A DNA stretch of 64,000 bases from CAYYMH01 sp964472785 (GCA_964472785.1 CAYYMH010000004.1:1-64000); one strand, 5' to 3'. Counted from the stretch's first letter, positions 1 to 9,215 are shown. Numbers and translations: made by a program. Notes: generated by a model from the letters alone, not told the origin.

Positions 1-191
1 TTAACATTATTGTGGAGTTCGGCAACCGTTTTTTATCATAACGTCTCCTTATTTAAATTTATAAATTGTGTTTTATATTATCATCTTAGTAGCTATCGCT
101 ATCAAAAATTTAACCGCCAAGTTCGCTGAAACCGCAAAGTTTGAATTTAATTCTATGCCGCAAAAACTAACAGTCTCGGTTATTATTTAAT

Positions 192-306
192 GTCTGTCCG
201 TAAATGATGATATTTGTAGTACAAGCATCTTGCTTGTAATCTGAATATTAGACTTAGCATAGATTCTTTCGCAAGCTGGAAGCTTGCGTTACAATTCCGG
301 ACAGAC
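192..306. repeat. palindromic element with two internal hairpins
   Basis: A 9-bp inverted repeat (GTCTGTCCG at 192-200, CGGACAGAC at 298-306) encloses two perfect 8-bp hairpins: 220-227 with 231-238 (3-nt loop) and 270-277 with 281-288 (loop GGA). It contains no reading frame of note. The architecture resembles REP/MITE-type non-coding elements. It lies downstream of hypD, so it could also affect the 3' end of that transcript. No second copy was noticed in this window. Confidence 0.55.
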
Positions 307-453
307 TCTATTTAGCCACCAGTTCACAGAGAACTCGTAGAAAAGATCAATAAAATTTAGAGCACACATTTCTCTCATTTTGTCAATCAGAGTTTAGGAT
401 TAAATTTCAAAACCGCATCATCACACTAAAATTTACAAATTGAGTATTGAAAT

Positions 454-480
454 GTCTCTGTGCTTTCTATGTCTCTGTGG
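454..480. repeat. dispersed low-complexity repeat, CTCTGTG type
   Basis: Two CTCTGTG units, 17 bp apart start to start, in an intergenic gap. A very similar arrangement occurs at 60181-60207, also intergenic. Function is unknown; it is listed because the two copies resemble each other more than chance AT-rich spacer would. Confidence 0.4.
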
Positions 481-552
481 TATTTTTTGTTGTCTGAATA
501 GTCACTCTTCTCTTCATGTCTTTGAGACTTTGAGGCTAATCAGACCAGAACA

Positions 553-2916
553 TCAATAACTCAAATGCTCGGTCCGTTCAATGATCTCATTTTGCAAATC
601 TTCCGTCAGGTCAACAAAATAATCACTGTAGCCTGCCACACGCACGATCAAGTCCCGATACTTTTCCGAATCTGCCTGCGCTTTTTTTAAAGTATCCGCA
701 GTCACCACATTAAATTGAATATGATGCCCATCCAATTTAAAATAGGTTCGAATTAAATGAACCAGCTTTTGAATTCCGGCATCCGTTTCGAAAAACTGCG
801 GTGAGAATTTTTGATTTAACAACGTCCCCCCTGTTCGAATATGATCGAGCTTAGCTGCTGATTTGATGACAGCCGTCGGTCCATTCCGGTCTGCGGCCTG
901 AACCGGAGAAATACCCTCTGATAACGGTTGGTTCGCTTTCCTGCCATCCGGAGTCGCACCAATCACGCTGCCAAAATAGACATGAACTGTTGTCGGAAGA
1001 AAGTTAATCCGGAAAGTACCGCCCTTTGTCGTCGGGCGTCCATCCACCGCATTAAAAAACGCATCAAACACAAACTGTGTTAACTCATCCGCGTCATTTT
1101 CATCATTACCATATTTGGGCGTCTCGTCCAGCAGCTTCTGCAACAGCTTTTCGTGACCGATAAAATTTTCTTTCAGCCCCCTGAGCATCTCGGACATGTT
1201 TACCAGCTTTGTTTGAAACACATGATAGTTCAATGCTGACAAACAATCGGTGATGCTGCCAATTCCCACACCCTGAATGTATGCCGTGTTGTATTTAGCG
1301 CCGCCAGCATTGTAATCCATACCTTTTTCAATGCAATCATCAATAATCAGTGACATAAATGGCGCCGGCATGTATTTGGCGTACAATTTTTCAATAATTA
1401 GATTGCCTTTAATTTTTATATCGATGAAGTGGTTCAGTTGTTTGTTGAACGCGGCTAATAAATCGTCGGTAGATTGAAACCCAATCGGCTTCCCGCTTTT
1501 CATACCGATTTTTTTCCCTGATTGCGGATCGACTCCATTATTCAGCGTAATTTCCAACACCTTGACCAGATTAAAATAGCCGGTCAAAATATAACTCTCT
1601 TTTCCAAAGGCACCCGCTTCGACACATCCGCTGCATCCGCCGTTCCGTGCATCAACCAAATCTTTACCCTGTCTCACCAATTCCTGAATAATCGCATCTG
1701 TATTAAAAATGGACGGTTGACCGAAGCCGGTTTTTATAATTTTCAGCGCTCTTTTGATCAATTGATCCGGATTCTTTTTGCTCAATTGCACCATAGAGCT
1801 GGGCTGCAGCAGACGCATTTCCTCGATTACGTCCAGGATTAAATAACTCAACTCATTGGTCGCATCATCGCCGTTTGCTGTGACGCCGCCGACATTGATC
1901 AGGCAAAAATCGGTGTAGGTATTGCTCTCCAGCGCTGTCACGCCAACTTTGGGCGGTGCAGGCTGATTATTGAATTTTATCCAGAATGCCTGCAAAAGTT
2001 CTCTGGCTTTCTCTTTGGTCAAAATACCTGTTTCGATATCTTGTTTGTAAAACGGATAAAGATGTTGATCCAGTCTGCCGGGATTGAATGAATCCCAGGT
2101 GTTCAGTTCTGTAATCACGCCCAGATGGACGAACCAATAATATTGTAGCGCCTCATGAAACGTGTCCGGTTTATGCGCGGGCACTTTCTCGCAGATTGAG
2201 GCAATGGTTTCCAATTCCTGTTTTCGCCGGGGATCGTTTTCTGTTTCTGCCAATTCCTTTGCTCTCGCTGCGTGTCGCCGGGCAAAAATGATCAACGCCT
2301 CTGCTGCGTTGTCCATGGCTTTCAATTGTTCCCGTTTTTCAAAAGCGTTGGGATCATTGAAAAAATCCAGCGAATCAATCTGGCTTGAAATTTCCTCTTT
2401 CAGTTCCAAAAAGCCTTTTTTGTAAATCTTATCCCCGGCCACTGAATGCCCCGGCGCCCGCTGTTCCATGAATTCAGTAAAAACACCGGCATCGTACGCG
2501 TCGATCCATTCCGCATCGACCTGTTCGAAAATCCGCTCCCTGATAGAACGACCTTTCCAGAACGGGATAATATCCTTTTCATAAACTTGTTTGGTTTCTT
2601 CGGAGACTGCATAGGCAATTTTGGGACGGGAATCCAAAATGTCCAGATTATTCAGGCTGTGAATACAAAGCTCCGGATAGGTCGGTGTGGCTTTGGGCGA
2701 CGGACCGCGTTCGCCAACGATCAGTTCGTGGGGATTGATACAAATTTCTTTGTTTTCCAAAATATACTTGAACGCCAAGGCCCGGGCAACAGGCACGGAA
2801 ACAGTATCAGGTTTCCCACTCCGGTAAAACTCTGTGAGCAATTGTGCCCGCTCATGAGATATGGATGGTTTTGCATCGACAGACTGGTTTTTAAGTGTCT
2901 TTATTCTCTGATTCAT
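553..2916 (-). CDS. hypD: trans-4-hydroxy-L-proline dehydratase (glycyl radical enzyme)
   Basis: This 787-residue glycyl radical enzyme probably removes water from trans-4-hydroxy-L-proline to give pyrroline-5-carboxylate in the cytoplasm. The thiyl-radical cysteine and catalytic glutamate sit in GCVE (Cys431, Glu433), and the radical glycine is Gly762 in RVAGYSD. From memory of the Clostridioides difficile HypD sequence, the key positions line up with a constant offset of three: His157, Asp275, Ser331, Asp336 and Tyr447 are all kept. Length is essentially that of HypD, and similarity runs end to end, which argues against pyruvate formate-lyase, choline lyase or glycerol dehydratase. The ATG overlaps the activase stop by 4 bp, so the two are translationally coupled, with GAGGG ahead of the start. 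No pyrroline-5-carboxylate reductase gene is visible in the window. An uncharacterised related substrate cannot be excluded. Confidence 0.88.
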   Translation of the reverse strand: MNQRIKTLKNQSVDAKPSISHERAQLLTEFYRSGKPDTVSVPVARALAFKYILENKEICINPHELIVGERGPSPKATPTYPELCIHSLNNLDILDSRPKIAYAVSEETKQVYEKDIIPFWKGRSIRERIFEQVDAEWIDAYDAGVFTEFMEQRAPGHSVAGDKIYKKGFLELKEEISSQIDSLDFFNDPNAFEKREQLKAMDNAAEALIIFARRHAARAKELAETENDPRRKQELETIASICEKVPAHKPDTFHEALQYYWFVHLGVITELNTWDSFNPGRLDQHLYPFYKQDIETGILTKEKARELLQAFWIKFNNQPAPPKVGVTALESNTYTDFCLINVGGVTANGDDATNELSYLILDVIEEMRLLQPSSMVQLSKKNPDQLIKRALKIIKTGFGQPSIFNTDAIIQELVRQGKDLVDARNGGCSGCVEAGAFGKESYILTGYFNLVKVLEITLNNGVDPQSGKKIGMKSGKPIGFQSTDDLLAAFNKQLNHFIDIKIKGNLIIEKLYAKYMPAPFMSLIIDDCIEKGMDYNAGGAKYNTAYIQGVGIGSITDCLSALNYHVFQTKLVNMSEMLRGLKENFIGHEKLLQKLLDETPKYGNDENDADELTQFVFDAFFNAVDGRPTTKGGTFRINFLPTTVHVYFGSVIGATPDGRKANQPLSEGISPVQAADRNGPTAVIKSAAKLDHIRTGGTLLNQKFSPQFFETDAGIQKLVHLIRTYFKLDGHHIQFNVVTADTLKKAQADSEKYRDLIVRVAGYSDYFVDLTEDLQNEIIERTEHLSY

Positions 2917-3722
2917 GCGCCCTCTTTTATGACAGCGATACCAAAAGATTCGAAAAGACTGACCACGTCGTCTATATTCATTGAAGATGAGGAATCGGCA
3001 ACAGGAAATAATTTTTTGCGCTGCAATTTTTTATATTTGCCTTCACCGAACTTGTTGTAAGGTAAAAACTCTACTGGTGGCGTGTAATTTAGCGACGTTA
3101 AAAATTGTGCTATTTTTTCAAGGTTCAACTCATTAACGACAACATCCGGAATCAGCGGAATGCGAACAATGACATTTTCGTGGTCTGTTACAAGAGATTT
3201 TAAATTATTTTTTATAATCTGATTTGAGACACCCGTATATTTAAAATGTAAATTCTCATCATTAATTTTAAGATCATACAAGTACATATCAACCAGCGAA
3301 TTTATTTTTTTAAAAATCCAATATTCAGCGTACCCACACGTATCTACAGCGGTATGTATGCCGTCAGCTTTGCAGCGATGCAATAACCCGAAAAGAAAAT
3401 TTTCCTGAAGCAGCGGTTCACCACCGGAAAAAGTCACTCCGCCGCTGGACTCTTCATAAAATAAAATATCTTTTCTGACCTCATCCATCACTTCATCCAC
3501 AGTGACGTGGGAGCCAATCTGATCCGGATTTTTTTTGATAAAAAGCGAACTGGTTTTTGATTGAAAATCACCACGCGGCTCGGGCTGCGCCTCCTGACTC
3601 TCCGGATTATGGCACCAAATGCATCGCAGCGGACATCCTTTCAAAAATACCGTGGTGCGAATTCCGGGTCCATCTTGGAGCGCAAACCGTTTAATATCAA
3701 AAATAATTCCCGTTGATTTCAT
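2913..3722 (-). CDS. hypE: HypD-activating radical SAM enzyme
   Basis: Radical SAM activase that would install the glycyl radical on HypD by hydrogen abstraction with a 5'-deoxyadenosyl radical. The [4Fe-4S]-SAM motif CPLRCIWC lies near residue 30, preceded by DGPGIRTTVF, and the SAM-binding GGEP follows in FSGGEPLL. The start chosen is the ATG at 3722 (269 aa), which gives the family-typical N-terminus MKSTGIIFDIKRF; the frame can be extended to a GTG at 3743 (276 aa), and neither has a clear Shine-Dalgarno. Unlike the characterised clostridial HypE and most activases of this subfamily, it lacks the ferredoxin-like insert with two extra cysteine clusters: the segment after the SAM motif is about 35 residues long and contains no cysteine. 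It overlaps hypD by 4 bp. Confidence 0.85.
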   Translation of the reverse strand: MKSTGIIFDIKRFALQDGPGIRTTVFLKGCPLRCIWCHNPESQEAQPEPRGDFQSKTSSLFIKKNPDQIGSHVTVDEVMDEVRKDILFYEESSGGVTFSGGEPLLQENFLFGLLHRCKADGIHTAVDTCGYAEYWIFKKINSLVDMYLYDLKINDENLHFKYTGVSNQIIKNNLKSLVTDHENVIVRIPLIPDVVVNELNLEKIAQFLTSLNYTPPVEFLPYNKFGEGKYKKLQRKKLFPVADSSSSMNIDDVVSLFESFGIAVIKEGA

Positions 3723-3945
3723 GCGTTTGTGAATTTTGAGCACTTATTTCGACTCGTGATGCAACTACATTTTTTTGAATTGAAAATAAAATTTATAAAA
3801 TATTTATGCCAATGTCAATGAAAATTCGAGGCGCACGATAATCGAACTTTATATAAATTAAGGTGAAAATATTCATTTGGAAATTTTGTGGATAGCAAAG
3901 AGTACTCATTTAAATGGGCGCTTAATTCCTTCGAAACAAATAATA

Positions 3946-4015
3946 ACAAAAAAAACCAGAGACCTCTAAAAATTTTGCTGGGGGGAAACAAAATATTTAT
4001 TCAGGCCTCTGGTTT
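3946..4015 (-). terminator. long-stem terminator downstream of ugd
   Basis: Read on the minus strand, AAACCAGAGGCCT (4015-4003) pairs with AGGTCTCTGGTTT (3965-3953) over 13 bp including one G-U, followed directly by a run of U residues (A run at 3948-3955). Inside it a second stem of about ten pairs with one mismatch closes an 11-nt loop carrying six consecutive C residues. This is an intrinsic terminator for ugd, unusually elaborate for that role. Confidence 0.7.
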
Positions 4016-4105
4016 ATATGCAAAATATCTCTCTTTGGAGGGTACTATTAATATAACACAAACCCATAAAAAAAATGTGACACAGAACACTTTTGTGTCT
4101 TTTTT

Positions 4106-5443
4106 TTACGGTTTTTTTATTAAATCTGATTTTATCCCAATACAATAATACTCAAAACCCAGGTCTTTCATTTCATCAGGCTCATAAATATTTCGGCCAT
4201 CGAAGATGACATTCCTCTTAAGCAATTTCTTAATCACTTTGAAATTCGGAAATCTAAATTCATGCCATTCTGTTATGATAACCAAGCAATCCGCATCAAG
4301 GACAGCCTCGTAAGGATCCTTCGAATATTCTATTTTATCACCTAAAATTCTCTTTGCTTCTTCTTGTGCCTGGGGATCGTACGCTTTTATTTTGCAACCG
4401 GACTCCAAAAGCTGCTCGATGACGACCAATGAGGGTGCTTCTCTCATATCATCTGTCTCCGGTTTAAAAGATAGCCCCCAGATACCGATTGTTTTTCCTT
4501 TCAGGTCGTTTTGAAAATACGAGTTGACCTTTTGGACAAGAATCATTTTTTGATCTTTATTCACTTCCTCGACCGCTTTCAAAACCCGGAGATTATAATT
4601 ATTTTCATCAGCTGTTTTTATTAATGCTTTCACATCCTTTGGAAAACAAGAGCCGCCATAACCACTGCCCGGATAGATAAACTTGTTGCCGATTCTGGTA
4701 TCGCTGCCAATCCCTTTTCGTACAAGATTCACATTGGCGCCTACTATTTCACAAAGGTTGGCGATATCATTCATAAAGCTAATTTTGGTTGCCAACATCG
4801 CGTTAGCTGTATATTTCGTCATTTCCGATGATGCAATGTCCATAAAAACTATCGGATGTCCATTGAGCAAAAACGGTTTATAGAGCCGTTTCATAATTTC
4901 TTCAACTTTTTCAGAATCCAATCCGATTACAATTCTGTCCGGTTTTAAAAAATCTGCTACAGCAGAGCCTTCTTTTAAAAATTCAGGATTGGAAGCCACA
5001 TCAAATCCAAAATCAACGTTCCGTTTATTCAATTCTTCATTCACTGCATTTCTCACCTTTTCCGCTGTTCCCACAGGAACAGTACTTTTTGTCACCACAA
5101 CCAAATAATCTTCCATATACCGACCGATATCATGGGCAACTTTGAGCACATGTTGCAAGTCTGCACTACCATCTTCATCCGGGGGTGTTCCCACTGCGAT
5201 GAATACAACTTCGCAGCCTTTAATACTTTCGCTAATATCCGTCGTGAATGTCAATCTATCCTTTTCAACATTCCGCTCCAAAATTTCTTCCAAACCGGGT
5301 TCATAAATTGGCAAAATCCCTTTGTTCAGGTTTTCTATTTTTTTCTTATCAACATCAACGCACGTCACGTCGATTCCACTTTCAGCGAAACAGGTCCCTG
5401 TAACCAAACCAACATAACCCGTGCCAACAACAGAAATTTTCAT
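4106..5443 (-). CDS. ugd: UDP-glucose 6-dehydrogenase
   Basis: Cytoplasmic NAD-dependent oxidation of UDP-glucose to UDP-glucuronate, a precursor for surface polysaccharides. The 445-residue protein has the N-terminal Rossmann motif GTGYVGLVTG (residues 7-16), the conserved NPEFLKEG block near 152-159, and the catalytic cysteine Cys266 in GYGGSCFPKD; the C-terminal UDP-binding domain follows with normal family length. The ATG at 5443 has an AGGAGG site a few bases upstream. It appears monocistronic: a terminator follows, and 487 bp separate it from the upstream kinase gene. No other polysaccharide gene is next to it. GDP-mannose dehydrogenase is a related alternative but fits less well. Confidence 0.93.
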   Translation of the reverse strand: MKISVVGTGYVGLVTGTCFAESGIDVTCVDVDKKKIENLNKGILPIYEPGLEEILERNVEKDRLTFTTDISESIKGCEVVFIAVGTPPDEDGSADLQHVLKVAHDIGRYMEDYLVVVTKSTVPVGTAEKVRNAVNEELNKRNVDFGFDVASNPEFLKEGSAVADFLKPDRIVIGLDSEKVEEIMKRLYKPFLLNGHPIVFMDIASSEMTKYTANAMLATKISFMNDIANLCEIVGANVNLVRKGIGSDTRIGNKFIYPGSGYGGSCFPKDVKALIKTADENNYNLRVLKAVEEVNKDQKMILVQKVNSYFQNDLKGKTIGIWGLSFKPETDDMREAPSLVVIEQLLESGCKIKAYDPQAQEEAKRILGDKIEYSKDPYEAVLDADCLVIITEWHEFRFPNFKVIKKLLKRNVIFDGRNIYEPDEMKDLGFEYYCIGIKSDLIKKP

Positions 5444-5930
5444 TCATACCTCCTAAAAATTGAGTGTGATAATATGTCGATAAACAAGCTGATCATATCA
5501 CTTCAGTGACTTTTATTTTGTTTTTATTATAAGTTTCAAAATACCACAAAAATATTGCCAGTGCGTAAAAAATAATTTGTAACAAACATACTGCTGTGCA
5601 GTTGCAATCACGATGAATTACAAAAATAATTTTTCATTATCGAACACGAAAAATCAGTTGAGAATTTAATAAATTTTATGATAATAGTCAATAAGAATCC
5701 ATGCTTTCTTATTTGTCACTGTTACCTACAGCGGTAGGATTTGAAATATTCGAAAATCTGGTTGCGGGATTTAAATATCTTTTTGATCGGAAAGACCTGG
5801 TTATTTTATTGCATTTTCCCGAGGCAGAATAAACAAGCAGATTTTTTCCACAAAGCTCTATCTTTGTCTCAGATGATATATATTTGTCTTTTAGCCTATT
5901 TCTATTTTTGTTCCAGGCTTTTAAATTTCA
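5444..5930. other. 487-bp gene-free spacer
   Basis: AT-rich spacer upstream of ugd and downstream of the signalling block. A small hairpin, CCTAC/GGTAG-type with a 4-nt loop near 5729-5742, and ACTGC-TGT-GCAGT near 5588-5600 are visible. Neither is followed by a convincing U run. No gene, RNA or strong promoter could be supported. Confidence 0.5.
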
Positions 5931-7760
5931 TCAGTTTACTTCATACGCCGGCAATTTGATTTTCATGGTCGTCCCGACATTTTCTTTGCTCTCTACCTCT
6001 ATTTTGCCTTTATGAAAATCAACAATTTGCTTAACGATTGACAACCCCAATCCGGTGCCCGGAATTGGTGTGCCGGAACGGTGAACACGATAAAATTTGT
6101 CAAATATTCGGGATAAATCCTTTTCCGGTATGCCGATACCATTGTCCTTAATGAAAATCTTAACACTGTTTTCATTATTAGCCAACCGGACACTCAAGAG
6201 CCCTTTTTCTTGAGTAAACTTGATTGCATTTCCCAGTAAATTTACAAAAATTTGTTTAATCGCTTTCTTGTCAACATAAATTGGCTTCAAATCTTTATCA
6301 ACCTCTTTCTTGATTTTTATTCCTTTCATTTTAGTCTGATGTTGAAATGTTTTTAATATTTCATCCACAATCGGCTCTAATTCAATTTTTTCAGGATTGT
6401 ATAACGATCGACCTGCCTCAATCTTAGAAATGGACAGAATATCTTCGATGAGTTGGGACAATCGGATACTTTCTTTATAAATAATCTCTGTAAATTCCGT
6501 TTTGACTTCATCGATCATATTTTGATCTTTCAAAATCGTACTTGAAAATCCCAGAATTGAAGCCAAGGGAGTTCTCAATTCATGCGATACATTTGATACA
6601 AAATCGTTTTTCATCTGTTCAATTTCTTTTTGTTTGGTGAAATCTTTAATAATAAATACTTTCCCTGCAGAATGGCCATCCACATCCAAAAACGACGTAC
6701 CAGTAACCAATAATACCCGTTGTATCGGTTTTACAACGCACAATTCAAAATTTGTAAAAGTCGATTGGTGTAATCTCTCCAACAACTCTTGACCGCTATT
6801 CTGACAATTTACCAAAACATCTTGCAAATTAAGGGCGGATTGCTCTTGAGGAAGATTTCCCAGTAATTGTAACGCACGACTGTTAATTTTCATAATGGTC
6901 AGTTGTTCATCAATCACAACCACACCATCGCCCATGCTTTGCAGAATGATGTCAAGCCGTTCTTTGCTCTGGCGAACCTGATTTTCTGAACGCTTGCGCT
7001 CCGATATATCCCGCTGGATAAATACCCACTGCTTAATCGACTTCATATTTTGCGATACAGGCTGCATAGAGAACTCGACCCAAAAAGGCGTGCCGTTCTT
7101 TTTATAAAAAATCATTTCTGTGGACATGCCTGTTTCTTGTTTGAAATTTTCCCGAATCCGTTCTATCCGTTTCTGGTCTGTCCTTTCTCCGAATAATTGA
7201 TGCATAGATTTCCCGGCGATTTCTTTCAAACCGTAACCGCTCATTTTTTCAAAAGCTTTGTTCACAAAAATTATTTGATCTTGTAACCCCTTTGACAAAT
7301 CCACTTCAATGATGATGACCGCATCGAAAGCATGAAGCACGGCAGATTCGAGAACCTTTACTCTGGTATGGTCCAATGCGGCTTGTTTCTGTTTGAGCGC
7401 GTTTTCAACCGTGACCGGAAGAACAGTTAGATAATGTCGATCCGGATCTTTAATCAGATAATCGTAAGCACCGGATTTCATTGCCCGTACAGCAATCTCT
7501 TCGTCGCCGGTACCGGTTGTGATAATAATTGATGAATTATTGATATATTTAAAAATATCAAACGCTGTGCCATCGCCAAGAAAATAATCTGTAATTACGA
7601 CATCGAACTGTTTTTCGCTAAGAATGCCTTGTGCCTCACGGAAAGAACTGACAATTTCATATTCATAATTTAGTCCATTTTGTTCCACAAATCTCTGGAA
7701 AGCTAATTGGTCAACTTTGTCATCCTCAACCAATAAAACTGAATATTTACCATTTTTCAT
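5931..7760 (-). CDS. receiver-PAS-PAS histidine kinase
   Basis: Soluble 609-residue sensor kinase with its receiver at the N-terminus. Domains: receiver about 7-120 with acidic pair Glu12-Asp13-Asp14 and phospho-acceptor Asp58; two PAS domains about 133-255 and 265-375; HisKA about 385-450 with His393 in VSHELRTPLA; HATPase about 495-605 with Asn511 and the DNGIGIP and TGLGLS boxes. There is no membrane segment, so it reads a cytoplasmic signal or receives phosphate through its receiver and passes it on. It is the last gene of the block in transcription order, 32 bp after the receiver-PAS gene, whose receiver is similar in wording (GDGTxFDIF/V). That suggests the two receivers share ancestry. 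No cofactor-specific PAS residues could be identified. Confidence 0.88.
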   Translation of the reverse strand: MKNGKYSVLLVEDDKVDQLAFQRFVEQNGLNYEYEIVSSFREAQGILSEKQFDVVITDYFLGDGTAFDIFKYINNSSIIITTGTGDEEIAVRAMKSGAYDYLIKDPDRHYLTVLPVTVENALKQKQAALDHTRVKVLESAVLHAFDAVIIIEVDLSKGLQDQIIFVNKAFEKMSGYGLKEIAGKSMHQLFGERTDQKRIERIRENFKQETGMSTEMIFYKKNGTPFWVEFSMQPVSQNMKSIKQWVFIQRDISERKRSENQVRQSKERLDIILQSMGDGVVVIDEQLTIMKINSRALQLLGNLPQEQSALNLQDVLVNCQNSGQELLERLHQSTFTNFELCVVKPIQRVLLVTGTSFLDVDGHSAGKVFIIKDFTKQKEIEQMKNDFVSNVSHELRTPLASILGFSSTILKDQNMIDEVKTEFTEIIYKESIRLSQLIEDILSISKIEAGRSLYNPEKIELEPIVDEILKTFQHQTKMKGIKIKKEVDKDLKPIYVDKKAIKQIFVNLLGNAIKFTQEKGLLSVRLANNENSVKIFIKDNGIGIPEKDLSRIFDKFYRVHRSGTPIPGTGLGLSIVKQIVDFHKGKIEVESKENVGTTMKIKLPAYEVN

Positions 7761-7792
7761 AACAACGACCCTTTTTCAGTTTCAGATAAATT

Positions 7793-8776
7793 TTATTTTT
7801 CTTCAAAGATTAAATCCGGATACAATTCCTTCGTGCATTCAGGACAAATACTGTGACTGAAATCGACTTCGGCGTGTGCTTTAATATATTGTTCAATTTG
7901 GTTCCAGTATCCCTTGTCATCGCGAATTTTTTTACATGAGGCGCAAATCGGCAAAAGTCCGCTGAGTGTTTTCACTTTTGCAAGCGCCTCTCTCAATGCA
8001 ATCACAAGCTGTTTAATTTCTGCTTCTGCTTTTTTTCGATCGGTAATATCTCTCAGTACATGCACGACTGCCTTTTTGTTGCCATCTTTGTCCTCAACTG
8101 TAGATTGAGAAAGAGATATCGGGAATTGGTATCCGTCTTTTCTTACGCTAAAAAATTCATCTTTCAATTGAATGTTCAAATCTGCGTTTTCGGCTTTTTC
8201 CCTCTCTTTCTTCCTGTTTGTTATTTTAAGCTGAACCCGACTCTTTTTCCCAACAATCTCATTGCGGTTATAACCATAAGTTTCGACAAAGGAATCATTG
8301 ACAAAAATAATATGATCGTTCATGTCTGTAATGTAAACGCTGTCCTTGGTAGATTTTACAGCCTGCGACAGTATGTCCAGTTCCTGCTGCACTTTCTGGT
8401 GTTTGATGGCGTTCTCAACAATGACAGGAAGCACTTTCAAGTGATTATATTCCAGATCCTTAATAAGATAATCATACGCACCTTCCCGCATGGCTTGAAC
8501 TGCAATATCCTCACCTCCGGCGCCGGTGATAATAATCACCGGGATTTTTTTCATCAAATTAAACACATCGAAAACCGTGCCATCACCCAAATTATAATCT
8601 GCAACGATGATATCGAATTGATGATGTGGCAAAATTTCATTTACTTCTTTTACACTATTAGCAATACGATATGTATAAGGCAAATTATCCTTTTTGACAA
8701 ATCGCTCAAAAGCCATCTGATCCAGTTTATCATCTTCAATCAACAATAATTTCAAACCAATTCGTTTCTCTGTCAT
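7793..8776 (-). CDS. receiver-PAS protein with C-terminal Cys4 motif
   Basis: A 327-residue signalling protein without kinase domains. The receiver (about 8-125) keeps its acidic pair and Asp60; a PAS domain follows (about 135-252). After a short helix the C-terminus carries CASCKK (Cys278, Cys281) and CPECTK (Cys311, Cys314), with a GYW motif between. This tail is familiar from environmental PAS proteins and looks like a small zinc-binding module; its function is not established. The ATG at 8776 is chosen over a GTG at 8815 because GGGA lies 10 bp upstream and the receiver begins properly. It follows the single-domain receiver gene by about 22 bp and probably forms part of the same transcript. 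It may act as a phosphate sink or an adaptor. Confidence 0.82.
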   Translation of the reverse strand: MTEKRIGLKLLLIEDDKLDQMAFERFVKKDNLPYTYRIANSVKEVNEILPHHQFDIIVADYNLGDGTVFDVFNLMKKIPVIIITGAGGEDIAVQAMREGAYDYLIKDLEYNHLKVLPVIVENAIKHQKVQQELDILSQAVKSTKDSVYITDMNDHIIFVNDSFVETYGYNRNEIVGKKSRVQLKITNRKKEREKAENADLNIQLKDEFFSVRKDGYQFPISLSQSTVEDKDGNKKAVVHVLRDITDRKKAEAEIKQLVIALREALAKVKTLSGLLPICASCKKIRDDKGYWNQIEQYIKAHAEVDFSHSICPECTKELYPDLIFEEK

Positions 8777-8798
8777 TGGATTAAATTCCCGCAGCTGA

Positions 8799-9215
8799 TT
8801 ATTCAGGTAACTCACTCAATGTCCAATACATGTTAATCGTTCGCATCGTCTCAACAAACTGCATATAATCGACCGGCTTGATCATGTATCCGGCTACTCC
8901 CAATTCAAAACTCTCTATTTTATCCTGTTCCTCTTTTGAAGTGGTCAGCACGACCACAGGAATTCGCTTTAATTTCGCTTCGCTTTTTACAATTTTTAAA
9001 AATTCTAACCCGTTCATCTTGGGCATATTTAAATCCAGCAAAATAATTCCCGGATTATCATGACCGGAATTGGTTAAAAATTCCATTGCTTCCTCACCAT
9101 TACCAACCGTATGCAGCGGATTTGTGACACGAATATCTTTTAAGGCGCGCTTTACTGTCATTGCGTCAACGACATCATCCTCGACCAGCAATATACTTCG
9201 TGAATTTCTCATCAT
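8799..9215 (-). CDS. single-domain response regulator (Rcp1/CheY-like)
   Basis: A 138-residue stand-alone receiver. It has VEDD (Glu12-Asp13-Asp14 region), phospho-acceptor Asp61 in LLDLNMP, a conserved Thr in VVLTTS and Lys in MIKPVD. The wording, with the extended loop after helix 2 and the LDLNMPxMNGLEFL segment, resembles the Rcp1 family that partners phytochrome-type and PAS kinases rather than flagellar CheY. There is no output domain, so it signals by protein contact or relays phosphate. It lies between the receiver-kinase at 9254 and the receiver-PAS protein in one presumed transcript. Its cognate kinase is likely that receiver-kinase, by position only. Confidence 0.88.
   Translation of the reverse strand: MMRNSRSILLVEDDVVDAMTVKRALKDIRVTNPLHTVGNGEEAMEFLTNSGHDNPGIILLDLNMPKMNGLEFLKIVKSEAKLKRIPVVVLTTSKEEQDKIESFELGVAGYMIKPVDYMQFVETMRTINMYWTLSELPE

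Larger units (their letters stand above)
1..552. other. gene-free left edge
   Basis: No supportable gene lies here. The stretch holds the palindromic element described at 192-306 and low-complexity repeat-like sequence at about 109-145 and 454-480. On the minus strand an AAGGAG-like ribosome site precedes an ATG at 37-39 that opens only a 10-codon frame closing at 7. This could be a leader peptide, a gene start broken by a frameshift, or chance; the window ends too soon to decide. Confidence 0.6.

Noticed and set aside
7..39. Ten-codon frame with a good ribosome site
   Set aside because: Too short to call a gene and at the edge of the window.
1522..1842. Plus-strand open frame of about 106 codons inside hypD
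   Set aside because: It is antisense to a strongly conserved glycyl radical enzyme and has no recognisable product or ribosome site.
553..2916. Annotation as pyruvate formate-lyase
   Set aside because: There is a single GCVE-type active site rather than the adjacent Cys-Cys of PFL, and the residue pattern matches HypD throughout.
3953..4015. Possible riboswitch
   Set aside because: The structure is on the minus strand after ugd and ends in a U run; it fits a terminator, and no known riboswitch core was recognised.
3888..4148. Plus-strand frame of 86 codons
   Set aside because: It starts in spacer DNA, runs through the ugd terminator hairpin and into the antisense of ugd; low-complexity Lys/Asn content.
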